A stretch of 64,000 nt of DNA from NCBI RefSeq assembly GCF_024498075.1, contig NZ_JANHOF010000004.1:62001-126000 (forward strand). Direction: 5' to 3'. A program made the position numbers and the translations under genes. Below are positions 24,426-33,636 of the stretch, piece by piece. This DNA comes from Paenibacillus mendelii (GTDB lineage Bacteria; Bacillota; Bacilli; Paenibacillales; Paenibacillaceae). Within the stretch, counting starts at the first letter, position 1; the number at the start of each line of letters is the position of its first letter. The notes beneath the pieces were generated by a model. It ran no database searches, was not told the DNA's origin, and saw nothing but the letters and a program-made list of their open reading frames with translations.

Positions 24426-27400
24426 ATGATCTTTTCGAAGCAACCGACTGCAAAAGGCGTCAGAATACTCACCTTCGTTGTTCTTTGCTTGCTGCTGCTC
24501 TTCTCGGATGCTAACAACCTGCTTGCGTCGACAGCCCCTGAAGCCGGCCCGACGCCACAGCACGTGCTCAAGGAGGCCATCGAAACCATCGAGTCAGCCG
24601 AGAACGAGAGCATCGGCGCCATAGATGCCGGCGAAAGGACAGAAACTGCTGAAGCATTGCCCTCCCCTGCTAATATGGCTCTACATAAAAGCTATACGGT
24701 ATCTATTCCTGCCAATGACTCTTACGCTGACCCGAACGGTACAAAACTGACGGACGGCGCGTACGGCGGTACGGACTTTTCGAACCCGGCTTGGGTGGGA
24801 CATAACGCCAATATCGACCGTGAAATCGTCATCGACCTTCAGGAAGCCAAATCGATTTCGGCCATCAAAGCCAATTTTCTCAGCGACAACGGCGTAGGCA
24901 TTACCGCGCCGGAGCTCGTCACCTTCTTCGTTTCGCAAGACGGCGTGCAATGGTCGAAAGTGAAAAATGTCATCCGGCCGCGCTCCAATCAATCCGTTTC
25001 CACGGCCCTCTATGAATGGAACGGCAACCGGGACGGTTTCCCGAAACATCAGCCAAATGGCCAAATGGCTTACGCCCGTTACGTCAAAATGCACACGATC
25101 GTCGATTATTGGATGTTCATCGATGAGATCGAGGTGCTGGGCTATGACGGCAAGCAGAACAAAGCTGTCGAGCTCACGCCGGATCCCGCGATCGAACCCG
25201 AATATTTGCAGGCCGGCGAGCAAACCGGCTACATGAACGATCTCGTCCTGTTCTATAACGGGCAATATGCGGAGGATGCCGGCAACTGGAATGCCGAGCA
25301 ATTCGTTCCCTACGTCGCGTATGTTGACGAGAACGGGCAGCCGCTCGATTGGATGTTCGACAGCGGACTATTCCTGGGCATAACAGCCCCGTCCGGACGT
25401 TCCTTCGCAGAAGGCACTTCTCCTTCGAACAAGGAAGATTGGGATTGGTACATCGCCAAAACGCTCTCGGAGCCAGCCTCCGATGCGGCACAGCTGAACG
25501 TGGCTGTACGGCAGACGGCGCAGCAATTGGGAGAACCGAATCATAAGATGAAAGTCGCCATCATGGTGCCGATGCCGGACTCGCGGCAAACCGACTTCGG
25601 CGACGTCGACGGCGATGGCGTCTCGGAAAACCTGAGCAACAAAGCGGATCAGGAGAAGGTGCTGCGCTGGTATGTCCGCGAAGTCACTCAGAAGTGGAAA
25701 AAATCTCGCTACAACAACCTGGAATTGACCGGTTTTTACTGGATGAGCGAAACGGTGACCGAACTGAACGCTCTGCAGTACACTGCCGACCTGGTGCACC
25801 GGAACAAACTGAAATTTTACTGGATTCCTTATTATGAAGCTTCCCTATACTGGAAATGGCAAATGTTCGGCTTCGACGCGATGGCCTACCAGCCGAACCA
25901 TTATTTTGCCGGCACGGCGGCCCAGCGCATTGCCGATGCCGCCGCCCGCGCCAAAAAAATCGGCTCCGGCATCGAGATTGAGTTCGACGACGGCGTCTTT
26001 AACCTCGGTCCGGGCCGGCATAAGCTGATCGACTATTTGCAGGGCGCAGCGGAGTACGGCTATGACGGCGATACGTTCCGCGCTTATTATCAAGATTTGC
26101 GCACGCTGTATAAAGCCGCATACGATGAGAAGCCCGAAAACCGGCAAATATACGATTGGATTTATGCGTTCATCCACGGACAGCCGCTCGATTTCACCGT
26201 ACCGGGACCGCAAAACCTGGCATTGAATAAGAGCTACACGGTATCCTTGCCTCCTTCTTCCAGTTACCCGGATACGGGCGGTACGGAGCTGACGGACGGC
26301 ATCCACGGTACGACCAGCTTCTACAACGCAGCATGGCAGGGCCATGCGGGCGATTTCGACCGCAATTTTATCGTCGATTTGGGGGAACCCAAGTCGATCG
26401 GCGCGATCAAAGCCAACTTCTTGAATGATCGCGACCCGGGCATTAACGCGCCTGACGATATCCGCATCTCCGTCTCGATGGATGGGCAGAACTGGGCCAG
26501 GGCAGCCGTAGTGGACAAACCGGCGTCTTCGGACACCGGTCCCCACACGCTGCAGTATGTATGGGACGGCGCAGTCGATGGGCTGCCGAGCCAGCAGCCG
26601 CAGGGCGACATGGTTTATGCCAGGTATGTCAAAATCAATCTCGTGCTCAACGTTTGGGCGTTTATAGACGAGATCGAAGTTTGGGGCGAAGACGGCAGAC
26701 TGGACGGCGCCGTCGAATTGACCCCGGACGAACCGCCGCAAGACGGACGTTACCTGGAAGCCGGCGAGGCGACCGGCGGAATTAACGACCTGGTGTTGTT
26801 CTATAACGGGCAATATAACAATAACATCGGCGATTGGAACGCTTCGCAATTCGTTCCCTACGTGGCCTATGTGGATGAGGACGGACAGCCTACGGAATGG
26901 TTTTTTGACGGCGGCTTGTTTCTGGGCCTTACGGCGGCCAGCGGCCGCACCTTCGTAGAGACGAACTGGGAGGAGTCCTCGAAGAAGGAGGACTGGGAAT
27001 GGTACCTGAACAAGACGTTCAACGGCGATGCCTTGCAGCTGAATCAGGCCGTTAGCCAGGTAGGCGCGCAGCTGAACGATCCGAACCACAAGATGAAGGT
27101 GGTGCTCATGGTGCCGCTGCCTTCGACGAAGCAAACCGATTTCGGCGATGTGGACGGTGACGGCGTCAGTGAAAACTTCGGCGATCCCGCCGCGGGGCAG
27201 GCAAACAAGGAAAAAGCCGTCGATTGGTACATCAACGAGGTGCTGTCGCGCTGGACCGCGGCTGGGTATTCCAATCTGGAGCTGACCGGATTTTATTGGA
27301 TGCACGAAGCGGCCAGCGCGGAAGATCAGGCGGTTATCCGTTACACCGCCGATGCCGTACACAAGCATGGATTCAAGTTTTTCTGGATTCCTTACTACGG

Positions 27401-28331
27401 CGCATCGGGCTATTGGAAATGGCAGGATTTCGGCTTTGATGCCATGGCCTATCAGCCGAATCACTTTTTCACCGACGGCACTACGGCGGACCGCATCAGA
27501 GTAGCCGCCGAAAACGCCAGGAAGATCGGCTCCGGCGTAGAAATCGAAGTGGACGACCGCGTCTTCGGCAATACAGCGTTCCGCCAAAAATATATCGATT
27601 ATTTGCAGGGCGGCATCGATTACGGCTTTGACAGCAGCGTATTTCGTGCTTATTACCAATCTACCCATACTCTGCAAAAAGCGGCGTACAGCGATTTTCC
27701 GCGTAATCGGCAAATTTACGATTGGACATATGATTTCATCCGCGGCAATCCGATCGACTTTACGGACCCGGGTCCCGGCACGGGACCGGTGGATCCCGAA
27801 GCGCATCCGAATCTCGCTTTGAACGCTGCCTACACGGTATCCCTGCCGCCGGAGCCGCAATATCCGGATACGAACGGCACTGAGCTGACTGATGGTATCT
27901 ATGCGAGCCCGGCGTTCTTGGACGACGGCTGGCAAGGCCACGCGCATAATACGGTGCGTGATTTCGTGATCGATCTGGGCGAACAGAAATCGATCGCCGC
28001 CATCAAGGCGAACTTCCTCCAGGAAACCAGCACCGGCATCCATGCGCCGGCCGTCGTGGAGATTTCTGTATCGACTGACGGGCAAAACTGGGCGAAGCTT
28101 GCCGACGTGGCCAAACCGGCTCCGACTCAAGCCGAACCATACTCGCAAATGTATCGGTGGGACGCTTCGAAAAACGGGCTGCCGGCACACCAGCCGCAAG
28201 GCGAATACGTCTATGCCCGCTATGTCAAGATTCATATTACGCTGAACGTATGGGCATTTATCGACGAAATCGAAGTGCGTGGCGAGAACGGCCGGCTTGA
28301 CGGCGCCGTCGTGCTCACACCGGATCCGTAA
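24426..28331 (+). CDS. Large secreted protein: three discoidin-like and two DUF4855 domains
   Basis: A 1301-residue exported protein. The ATG at 24426 (MIFSKQPTAKGVRILTFVVL) has GGAGGT eight bases upstream and begins a clear signal peptide; an earlier frame start at 24291 has none of this. Domain order: F5/8C-like carbohydrate-binding module (about 85-240), DUF4855 (264-590), second module (597-765), second DUF4855 (779-1115), third module (1129-1301). DUF4855 blocks start NDLVLFYNGQY and contain PYVAYVDE, LTGFYWM and AYQPNHFF. DUF4855 has the look of a TIM-barrel glycosidase-like fold; its reaction is unknown. The protein ends right after AVVLTPDP, the linker that elsewhere leads into DUF4855, so a third catalytic unit may have been lost. 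Confidence 0.85.
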   Translation: MIFSKQPTAKGVRILTFVVLCLLLLFSDANNLLASTAPEAGPTPQHVLKEAIETIESAENESIGAIDAGERTETAEALPSPANMALHKSYTVSIPANDSYADPNGTKLTDGAYGGTDFSNPAWVGHNANIDREIVIDLQEAKSISAIKANFLSDNGVGITAPELVTFFVSQDGVQWSKVKNVIRPRSNQSVSTALYEWNGNRDGFPKHQPNGQMAYARYVKMHTIVDYWMFIDEIEVLGYDGKQNKAVELTPDPAIEPEYLQAGEQTGYMNDLVLFYNGQYAEDAGNWNAEQFVPYVAYVDENGQPLDWMFDSGLFLGITAPSGRSFAEGTSPSNKEDWDWYIAKTLSEPASDAAQLNVAVRQTAQQLGEPNHKMKVAIMVPMPDSRQTDFGDVDGDGVSENLSNKADQEKVLRWYVREVTQKWKKSRYNNLELTGFYWMSETVTELNALQYTADLVHRNKLKFYWIPYYEASLYWKWQMFGFDAMAYQPNHYFAGTAAQRIADAAARAKKIGSGIEIEFDDGVFNLGPGRHKLIDYLQGAAEYGYDGDTFRAYYQDLRTLYKAAYDEKPENRQIYDWIYAFIHGQPLDFTVPGPQNLALNKSYTVSLPPSSSYPDTGGTELTDGIHGTTSFYNAAWQGHAGDFDRNFIVDLGEPKSIGAIKANFLNDRDPGINAPDDIRISVSMDGQNWARAAVVDKPASSDTGPHTLQYVWDGAVDGLPSQQPQGDMVYARYVKINLVLNVWAFIDEIEVWGEDGRLDGAVELTPDEPPQDGRYLEAGEATGGINDLVLFYNGQYNNNIGDWNASQFVPYVAYVDEDGQPTEWFFDGGLFLGLTAASGRTFVETNWEESSKKEDWEWYLNKTFNGDALQLNQAVSQVGAQLNDPNHKMKVVLMVPLPSTKQTDFGDVDGDGVSENFGDPAAGQANKEKAVDWYINEVLSRWTAAGYSNLELTGFYWMHEAASAEDQAVIRYTADAVHKHGFKFFWIPYYGASGYWKWQDFGFDAMAYQPNHFFTDGTTADRIRVAAENARKIGSGVEIEVDDRVFGNTAFRQKYIDYLQGGIDYGFDSSVFRAYYQSTHTLQKAAYSDFPRNRQIYDWTYDFIRGNPIDFTDPGPGTGPVDPEAHPNLALNAAYTVSLPPEPQYPDTNGTELTDGIYASPAFLDDGWQGHAHNTVRDFVIDLGEQKSIAAIKANFLQETSTGIHAPAVVEISVSTDGQNWAKLADVAKPAPTQAEPYSQMYRWDASKNGLPAHQPQGEYVYARYVKIHITLNVWAFIDEIEVRGENGRLDGAVVLTPDP
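24678..28331 (+). repeat. In-gene tandem repeat units of about 1.5 kb (2.3 copies)
   Basis: Unit 1 about 24678-26212, unit 2 about 26214-27775, partial unit 3 about 27810-28331. Each starts with LAL(N/H)xxYTVSxP and a DGxxGTTSF-like stretch and ends with the NRQIYDWxYxFIxGxPxDFT motif. Confidence 0.8.
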
Positions 28332-28348
28332 GCCTCTACTCGCAGAAG

Positions 28349-28390
28349 CAACCGCCCTTACGCATCCCGGATGCGCTGGGGCGGTTGTTT
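28349..28390 (+). terminator. Terminator of the discoidin/DUF4855 gene
   Basis: CAACCGCCC...GCATCC paired with GGATGC...GGGCGGTTG, followed by TTTC. It begins 17 bases after the stop. Confidence 0.8.
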
Positions 28391-28589
28391 CATTCGATCA
28401 GACGAAGCCTAACTCGATTGTAAAACCGATTATGAATCGAACGGGACAATAAAACAATTATCCGAATCTTGAGGTAAAGCTCAAGATGAGAATCTTTTCC
28501 ATTGTCTTTCCTCAGCCTGACTATTTGCTGTTGCTGCACACCATCGGAAGCCAAGTGTTATTTAATCTACCATTGATTTTTTGGAATAA

Positions 28590-28722
28590 TGTTATATCGA
28601 GGCGGTCGGCGTCAAACTGGGGCAAAAGACCGTCTGTACGCTGCACATGGGGTATTTCAACAAGTCGAAGGGTGCGCAAGCCAAAACCCCGCACACACGG
28701 CAGCCGAGCTGCGAACCCTGAT
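28590..28722 (+). pseudogene. Possible endonuclease/exonuclease/phosphatase fragment
   Basis: The + strand frame reads YIEAVGVKLGQKTVCTLHMG, YFNKSKGAQAKTP and stops soon after. The VxVKLxxKTVxxLHMGYFN pattern resembles the middle of EEP-family proteins. No start, no upstream or downstream halves. Confidence 0.3.
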
Positions 28723-28750
28723 TGATAACGCACGGCGAGCACCGTTGGAG

Positions 28751-28794
28751 AAAAACAGGCGTCGCTTTTCTCCAAAGAGAAAAACGGCGCCTGT
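28751..28794 (-). terminator. Terminator of the LamG-phosphodiesterase gene
   Basis: On the minus strand ACAGGCGcC...TTTTTCTC pairs with GAGAAAA...CGCCTGT, followed by TTTTTC. It sits just downstream of the stop at 28802. Confidence 0.7.
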
Positions 28795-28801
28795 CGTTTC
28801 T

Positions 28802-30877
28802 TTATTGTTTTTTGTCTTGAAACAGTCCTGCCGGGATTTTCGCATCCCAGTCTTCCGGAATTTCCAGGCGCAGCGCATGAGCGACAACGGCGGCCGTGTC
28901 GACCACGCTTACGTCGTCCGACAATACGGTGCCGGCCGCGATCGATTTTCCTTTCGCTGCCCAGAATACCGTCTGCTCCTCCAGTGAATTGCCGCCATGG
29001 CCAGTCCCTTTCCCGCCATGGTCCGCGGTAAGAATGATGAGCGTATCCTCCATCAGACCTGCATCTTCCAAAGCTTGAACGATTCGACCGACATACTGGT
29101 CCGCATTTTGCAATTTCTCGTAAAATTTCGGGGTGTAGTAGCCGTAATTGTGTCCGGCGCCATCCACCTCGTCCAGATGGACAAATATGTTGCGCGCGTT
29201 ATGGCCTTCCGCTTTAATATAGTCTACCGTTTTTTGCGTCGTCGTTTCATCGTTCCCGCCGTTTACTTTATAAGCACCTGCGGAATCCTCGATGATGCCT
29301 TTATTGATCGGCGACCAGGTGGCGAACGATGCTTGCTTGAGCATAGGTCGCTCCTGCTTCAGCATTTTCATATAGGACGGGTAGAGATTGTTCTCCGGAT
29401 AAGGCTTGCCTGCCGCAACGTCGTTGGTCAGCCCATGCTTGGCCGGGATGACGCCATGCAAGATGGAGCCCCAGTTTTGCGCGCTGATCGTCGGCAGCAT
29501 CGCTTTCGCTTCGTACGTACCTGCACCTTCGCTCATGAGCTTCTGAATATTTTGAGCATTGGCTTGCGGATCCTTTACCCCGTTCCCGGCGCCGTCGATC
29601 CCGATGAACACGACGCGTTTGTAGAGAAATGTATCCTTGTACGGAACCAGCCTGTCCCTGACTATCTGCACATCGTCGTGATCGACTTTTCGATCGCCGT
29701 TTATATCCGCGGTTTGCGCCCGCGCCCAGCGATTATCGCCCTCCCGGCTGTTCTGGTTTTTCAGGACGAGATTCAGATCCTCTTTCGTGAGCAGCCCATC
29801 TCCCGACACATCAATGGAATTCGATACGCGGACAACCGCTGTCGCCGTTTTGCCGCCATCGACCGTTTTGACCGTTAAGGTTGCATTGCCGGCCTTCCCG
29901 GCTACGACCGTTGGGCGGCCGTTGATCGTTTCCACTTTGGCGACCGTATCGTCGCTCGACAACCATTCCACTTCTTTAATCGTTGCGTCGTCCGGATAAA
30001 CGGTTGCAGTAAGCGGCATCGGCGCTCCCGCTTTCAAGTCGAGCTCCGACCGATCCAGTGATACGGACGCGACCGGGGTGGGCGGAAGCGGAGGCGCGCT
30101 ATCGAACATGGCGCTAACCTCCGCATCAGTCAACGCGTTCCGGTAAATCTGCAGGTCGTCCACCCGCGCTGTCAGCGTAGAGCCGTATTTGCCCGTGCCG
30201 TCCTGACCGATTTTGGTCGTGTACGAGGAATCGAGCGTGCCTTTCATGCCGGAGATATCGACGGTTTTCACCAGCGCCCCGTCTTTATAGAAGCGCGCGA
30301 TCCCGTTAACGCGATCATGCGAGACGGCGATATGATGCCAGTTGTTGTCGGCAACCCCCGATACGGTCGTGTCCATTCGGGCGCTCTGGGACGTCTTGTA
30401 ATTCCACACGAGATTACCCGATCCGTTTACGGCCAGAATCCACCCCGTGTTGCTTCCGGAATTCCAGTCTTTGTTGGAGATGATGGAAGGATCGCCCGTA
30501 ATTCCCGACGATTTGAACCAGAAGGCGACGGAGAAATCCGCGGCATCGCCGAAGCGGAACTCGTCGCGATTCCCGAGATCCACGTATTGGCCCCGCGTTT
30601 GAAATTGGATCGCTTGTCCGAGCCGTCCCTGGACATATTCCGGATTCCCGTAAACGGTCGCGGAGACCGCGCTTGCCGAGCTATCGGCCGCGTCGTTGTC
30701 GAATTTCAGGTCGAGAACGGATGGGGAAAGGCTGATCGCCTGCGAGAACGCAGCGGTTTGATCTTCTCCCGAAGAAATGCTTTGGGCATAGACGGGCAGC
30801 ACAGAAGCCTGTGCTGATGCGAGTAAAACAGTGGCAGCGATCGAAGAGACGGCTAATCGTTTCAAATGGCGGTTCAT
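28802..30877 (-). CDS. Secreted LamG-Big2-dockerin-phosphodiesterase protein
   Basis: A 691-residue exported protein. Signal peptide 1-32 (MNRHLKRLAVSSIAATVLLA). Then a LamG/concanavalin-like binding domain (about 53-255, with WHHIAVSHD), a Big2 immunoglobulin-like domain (268-352, AVSLDxSxLxLKxG type), a dockerin-like pair of calcium loops (354-412, DVSGDGLLTKEDL and DINGDRKVDHDDV), and a type I phosphodiesterase/nucleotide pyrophosphatase domain (420-690). Metal ligands and the nucleophile are visible: GIDGAG, LPTIS (Thr), HLDEVDGAGHNYG, TADHGG and GHGG. It probably cleaves phosphate esters outside the cell while bound to a glycan. An internal dockerin module in front of a phosphodiesterase is uncommon. 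Confidence 0.87.
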   Translation of the reverse strand: MNRHLKRLAVSSIAATVLLASAQASVLPVYAQSISSGEDQTAAFSQAISLSPSVLDLKFDNDAADSSASAVSATVYGNPEYVQGRLGQAIQFQTRGQYVDLGNRDEFRFGDAADFSVAFWFKSSGITGDPSIISNKDWNSGSNTGWILAVNGSGNLVWNYKTSQSARMDTTVSGVADNNWHHIAVSHDRVNGIARFYKDGALVKTVDISGMKGTLDSSYTTKIGQDGTGKYGSTLTARVDDLQIYRNALTDAEVSAMFDSAPPLPPTPVASVSLDRSELDLKAGAPMPLTATVYPDDATIKEVEWLSSDDTVAKVETINGRPTVVAGKAGNATLTVKTVDGGKTATAVVRVSNSIDVSGDGLLTKEDLNLVLKNQNSREGDNRWARAQTADINGDRKVDHDDVQIVRDRLVPYKDTFLYKRVVFIGIDGAGNGVKDPQANAQNIQKLMSEGAGTYEAKAMLPTISAQNWGSILHGVIPAKHGLTNDVAAGKPYPENNLYPSYMKMLKQERPMLKQASFATWSPINKGIIEDSAGAYKVNGGNDETTTQKTVDYIKAEGHNARNIFVHLDEVDGAGHNYGYYTPKFYEKLQNADQYVGRIVQALEDAGLMEDTLIILTADHGGKGTGHGGNSLEEQTVFWAAKGKSIAAGTVLSDDVSVVDTAAVVAHALRLEIPEDWDAKIPAGLFQDKKQ

Positions 30878-31055
30878 TAATATTCCTCCTGGTCAGATGG
30901 ATTTTACCCAATGAAATACAATAAATTAAATTGATGTTTATTGCTTTTAAGTGGGGTTAATATAAATTTACAGTTGGATTGTAAAATCAGATCCCGAATT
31001 AATTAAATATATTATTAAGATGCTTTCCGTCATAGTTCGCCCCTTGCAAAAGAAA

Positions 31056-31092
31056 ATAGAAGAGAGAGGCATTTAGCGCCTCTCTCTTCTAT
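31056..31092 (-). terminator. Perfect 15-bp hairpin, terminator-like
   Basis: ATAGAAGAGAGAGGC / GCCTCTCTCTTCTAT with a 7-base loop; on the minus strand it is followed by TTTCTTTT. It may back up the terminator at 31238. Confidence 0.65.
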
Positions 31093-31237
31093 TTATTCGC
31101 TATCGTTCGCCGTTAGCTTCATGGCGCACCGTTGGTCTAAGGTTTTATTTTCCTATTCTACGACTTTATTTTCTCAATCTATTAGGGGGCACCTCACGAA
31201 ACGGAAAAATTGTATGCTAAGCAATTTGTAACATAAA

Positions 31238-31275
31238 AAAACCGGACCCTTTACTATCTACAAGGGAAACCGGTT
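31238..31275 (-). terminator. Terminator of the MBL-fold gene
   Basis: Minus strand: AAACCGG...CCCTT pairs with AAGGG...CCGGTTT, followed by a seven-base T-run. Family A repeats flank it (31098-31128 and 31296-31325, the latter GTTCAACTAACGTTATTCG). Confidence 0.75.
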
Positions 31276-31295
31276 TCGAATCGCAGCTAGAGTGA

Positions 31296-31325
31296 AGTTC
31301 AACTAACGTTATTCGTTAGCAGAAC
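31296..31325. repeat. Family A repeat
   Basis: GTTCAACTAACGTTATTCG followed by TTAGCAGAAC, a slightly changed version of the hairpin at 3249. A second piece, CTATCGTTCGCCGTTAGCTT, is at 31103-31122. Confidence 0.6.
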
Positions 31326-31366
31326 AACATCGTTACACCAAAAGATAATTTGCTGAAACTTTAACT

Positions 31367-32032
31367 TTATAATCCCTGGCTAAGTCTTAATATCTGATCT
31401 TTAACATTTACATTACTTAATCCCCCGTGATAACAAACCACGGATGCAATGTCGAGATCTAAATACTTTTTCAATGAGAGACGAGCTTCATTCATATCCG
31501 GTGTGGTCGGGACATGAATTCCCCCGAGAATCCCGTTTACACTATACATCGAGTCCCCGGCAATGAGAGTCTTACTTTGCCTTAAATAAAGGCTGATATG
31601 ACCAGGAGTATGCCCAGGAGTATGGATGATGCGAATCCCACCGCAAAACGGCAGTTCCTGTCCATCTATTAAGGTATCGTCCACTTTGCCCTTCGGGGGA
31701 TTCTCAAGGTGACCATCTTTTAAAAGAGGGATCTCCCCCTGAATATACGGCTTATCCAGTTCATGTGCATATACTTTAACATTACTGCCACGCTCCTGCA
31801 AAATCTCAGGAAGACTGCCTATATGATCCACATCCTGATGCGTCAAAATCACAACTTTTAGTTTGTCGAACGACACTCCTGCCTTTTCCATTGCCACGCG
31901 TAAATCTTCAATTTGCCCTTGGAATCCTGTGTCTATTAAAACAGCCGCTTCTCGATCCCACAAAAGAATGGGGTGAATAATTTCCCCATGAAAATCTAGA
32001 TGAAGCATTTCTACTCCCTTTGAAATTTCCAT
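31367..32032 (-). CDS. MBL-fold metallohydrolase
   Basis: A 221-residue metallo-beta-lactamase-fold protein. Zinc ligands stand in THQDVDHIG (the HxHxDH site with Gln in the second place's neighbour, TH-x-D-x-DH), HTPGHTPGHISL and GDSMY, with a final CYHGG. The ATG at 32032 follows GGAGGCC. The HTPGHTPGH element is typical of the glyoxalase II/YflN-like branch, which acts on thioesters, lactones or similar; no substrate can be named. The first histidine of HxHxDH is replaced by T-H-Q-D-V-D-H spacing, normal for part of this group. Single gene. Confidence 0.85.
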   Translation of the reverse strand: MEISKGVEMLHLDFHGEIIHPILLWDREAAVLIDTGFQGQIEDLRVAMEKAGVSFDKLKVVILTHQDVDHIGSLPEILQERGSNVKVYAHELDKPYIQGEIPLLKDGHLENPPKGKVDDTLIDGQELPFCGGIRIIHTPGHTPGHISLYLRQSKTLIAGDSMYSVNGILGGIHVPTTPDMNEARLSLKKYLDLDIASVVCYHGGLSNVNVKDQILRLSQGL

Positions 32033-32180
32033 AATATCGGGCCTCCGTAAAATGAAATTTATACAAATAATAAGTTTTCAGTTGATTTCTCCTTGTAAAC
32101 GAACCATGACCGTAAAAAGATACGGGGGTTTCAATGGAATAAATTCAAAGCCAATACGAATGAGAGAAAAGGAGAACTAC

Positions 32181-32422
32181 ATGCATAGAGTGGACAAATC
32201 AGATTTACGCTCTTTTACGGTGAAGCGCCTGAAACAAAATGTTACGTGTACATGGAGTTGAATCGGGATGGCAATCTGATCGCGATCTACAATAGGTATG
32301 GCGAGGAAATAGACATGTATGGTGGACATGAATTTGTACCCGAGGAGGAGCTGGAGCACGTCAATCGTGAGTATTATAAGTCGATTGGCTTGAAGAATGA
32401 GAAAGCACATAATTTAGAATGA
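32181..32422 (+). pseudogene. Hypothetical protein broken by a one-base deletion in a T-run
   Basis: GGAG then ATG at 32181 starts MHRVDKSDLRSF; at 32214-32217 (TTTT) the frame breaks and stops after CTWS. Adding one T restores YGEAPETKCYVYMELNRDGN, LIAIYNRYGEEIDMYGGHEF and VPEEELEHVNREYYKSIGL to a stop at 32420-32422. The restored protein would have about 80 residues with a DxxGNLIAIYN-like strand. A homopolymer indel may also be a sequencing error. Confidence 0.6.
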
Positions 32423-32655
32423 AAAACGCTAACATTTTATCACTATTGGGGAACCCTCTTTGTCGTGTAAACGCGTATTCCAATTTGGAAATCGGTAACC
32501 ACAAGGGCCTACTTCTCTGTTTATAATTGTTCGGTTCACGTTTTTAGTCAAACTTTCTCCACTTCCGGGTTACTCAACATTCCGCTGGTGGCAATCCAGT
32601 TGGATTGCCTATCTTGACCAGCGTGGTTCCTACCCTACGATCAAATTGAATACTT
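32423..32655. other. Gene-free stretch
   Basis: No gene or repeat recognised, apart from a weak inverted pair CAATCCAGTTGGATTG at about 32593. Confidence 0.4.
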
Positions 32656-32805
32656 CTATTGAAGGGGCATTAAGAGGTTGATTTCTTCCTCTGTGGCAGG
32701 AGGATTAACCGTAGAAAAAATCGGTTGTGATATCGTTTGGACATGTTTTAAAATGTTATCCCAGACGTCCTTAGCCATTCCTGGATCACCACCACTCTTC
32801 ATCAT
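32656..32805 (-). pseudogene. SMI1/KNR4 (SUKH)-like N-terminal fragment
   Basis: The frame from the ATG at 32805 reads MMKSGGDPGMAKDVWDNILK, HVQTISQPIFSTVNPPATEE and EINLLMPLQ, then stops. A helix around WDxIL, a PPATEEEI turn and a following helix are the normal start of SUKH-type immunity proteins; the remaining two thirds are missing. Confidence 0.5.
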
Positions 32806-32849
32806 CTCTATCTAAAGCAAGGATGCGTGACTATACAGCTCATGTATTT

Positions 32850-33467
32850 TCAAAATTCATATTTCCCAAATCGTTTTCTGAGAGTTTCTTCGTGCGGTAT
32901 CCACTCTGAATCACTCCATAAAGACATTCTTACGAGTTCCGACAGCTTATCTACGGCTTGTTCCGGACTCGTAATGCCAATGAAGTCGTCAAAATCCTGA
33001 TTACGGATATCCAACGCTTCCCGCAGGTAGTCATCATTAAGGCGCTCTTCTTTGAGTTGTTCATATTCATCCCTCGTCCACTGTTCACAAAAGATTCTTT
33101 CGGCTTGAATGTCTCCATTCTCGAAAAACGACAACTCGAATATCTCCTCATTCATATATCCGGCGGTCATCACTGGCTCCTCGATAAGCCGGGACAACGT
33201 TTTGCCGATCTCTTTCACCGTACCCCATACAAAATAATCGTGGAGTACGCTGATCCAGTTCTCGTTGCTTTTGCTTACGTACATGACAACTTTGATCTCT
33301 TGAGCCTCATTATTTGGCTTGCCTAATACTTGGGCATGCCCTTCACTTAGCTCTCTTAATGCTTCGACAGTCTTCTCAAGATGTTTCGACTTGATATGCA
33401 AATTTGCGAATGATCTTCCCACGAGATGGCCTCCTCTAATCTCTTTCTCAGCCTGATTCTTGTTCAT
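32850..33467 (-). CDS. Hypothetical protein, possibly immunity-like
   Basis: A 205-residue soluble, acidic protein (MNKNQAEKEIRGGHLVGRSF). Visible features are FANLHIKSKHLEKTVEALRE, VVMYVSKSNENWISVLHDYF and a helical, charged C-terminal half, WTRDEYEQLKEERLNDDYL. The first half resembles a ferredoxin-like strand-helix unit. It lies between a SUKH-like fragment and an Imm11-like gene, which suggests a toxin-immunity context, but I do not recognise a family. The ribosome binding site is weak. Confidence 0.65.
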   Translation of the reverse strand: MNKNQAEKEIRGGHLVGRSFANLHIKSKHLEKTVEALRELSEGHAQVLGKPNNEAQEIKVVMYVSKSNENWISVLHDYFVWGTVKEIGKTLSRLIEEPVMTAGYMNEEIFELSFFENGDIQAERIFCEQWTRDEYEQLKEERLNDDYLREALDIRNQDFDDFIGITSPEQAVDKLSELVRMSLWSDSEWIPHEETLRKRFGKYEF

Positions 33468-33636
33468 ATCCTATAGATTGGTTCTATGTATGTCTCTTAT
33501 TTCCATTATAGTGATCGTTTGTCTTGAGTCTACCTACTTTTCACCTGAATTTTGGAAATAACCTTTGCAAGGGTAGCGTAACGGGGCAGCCGATAATCTC
33601 AGTAGCAGACTTGTGGTGAAAGTATTGGGCTATCGT

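Noticed and set aside
25845-28235. A 796-codon open frame on the minus strand inside the discoidin/DUF4855 gene
   Set aside because: It is a mirror of the GC-rich + strand gene: arginine/isoleucine-rich, no domain, no ribosome binding site, and repeated exactly where the + strand gene repeats.
28997-29878. A 293-codon + strand frame opposite the phosphodiesterase gene
   Set aside because: Shadow frame: the minus strand carries a clear multi-domain protein with signal peptide, and the + frame has no recognisable motif or start signal.
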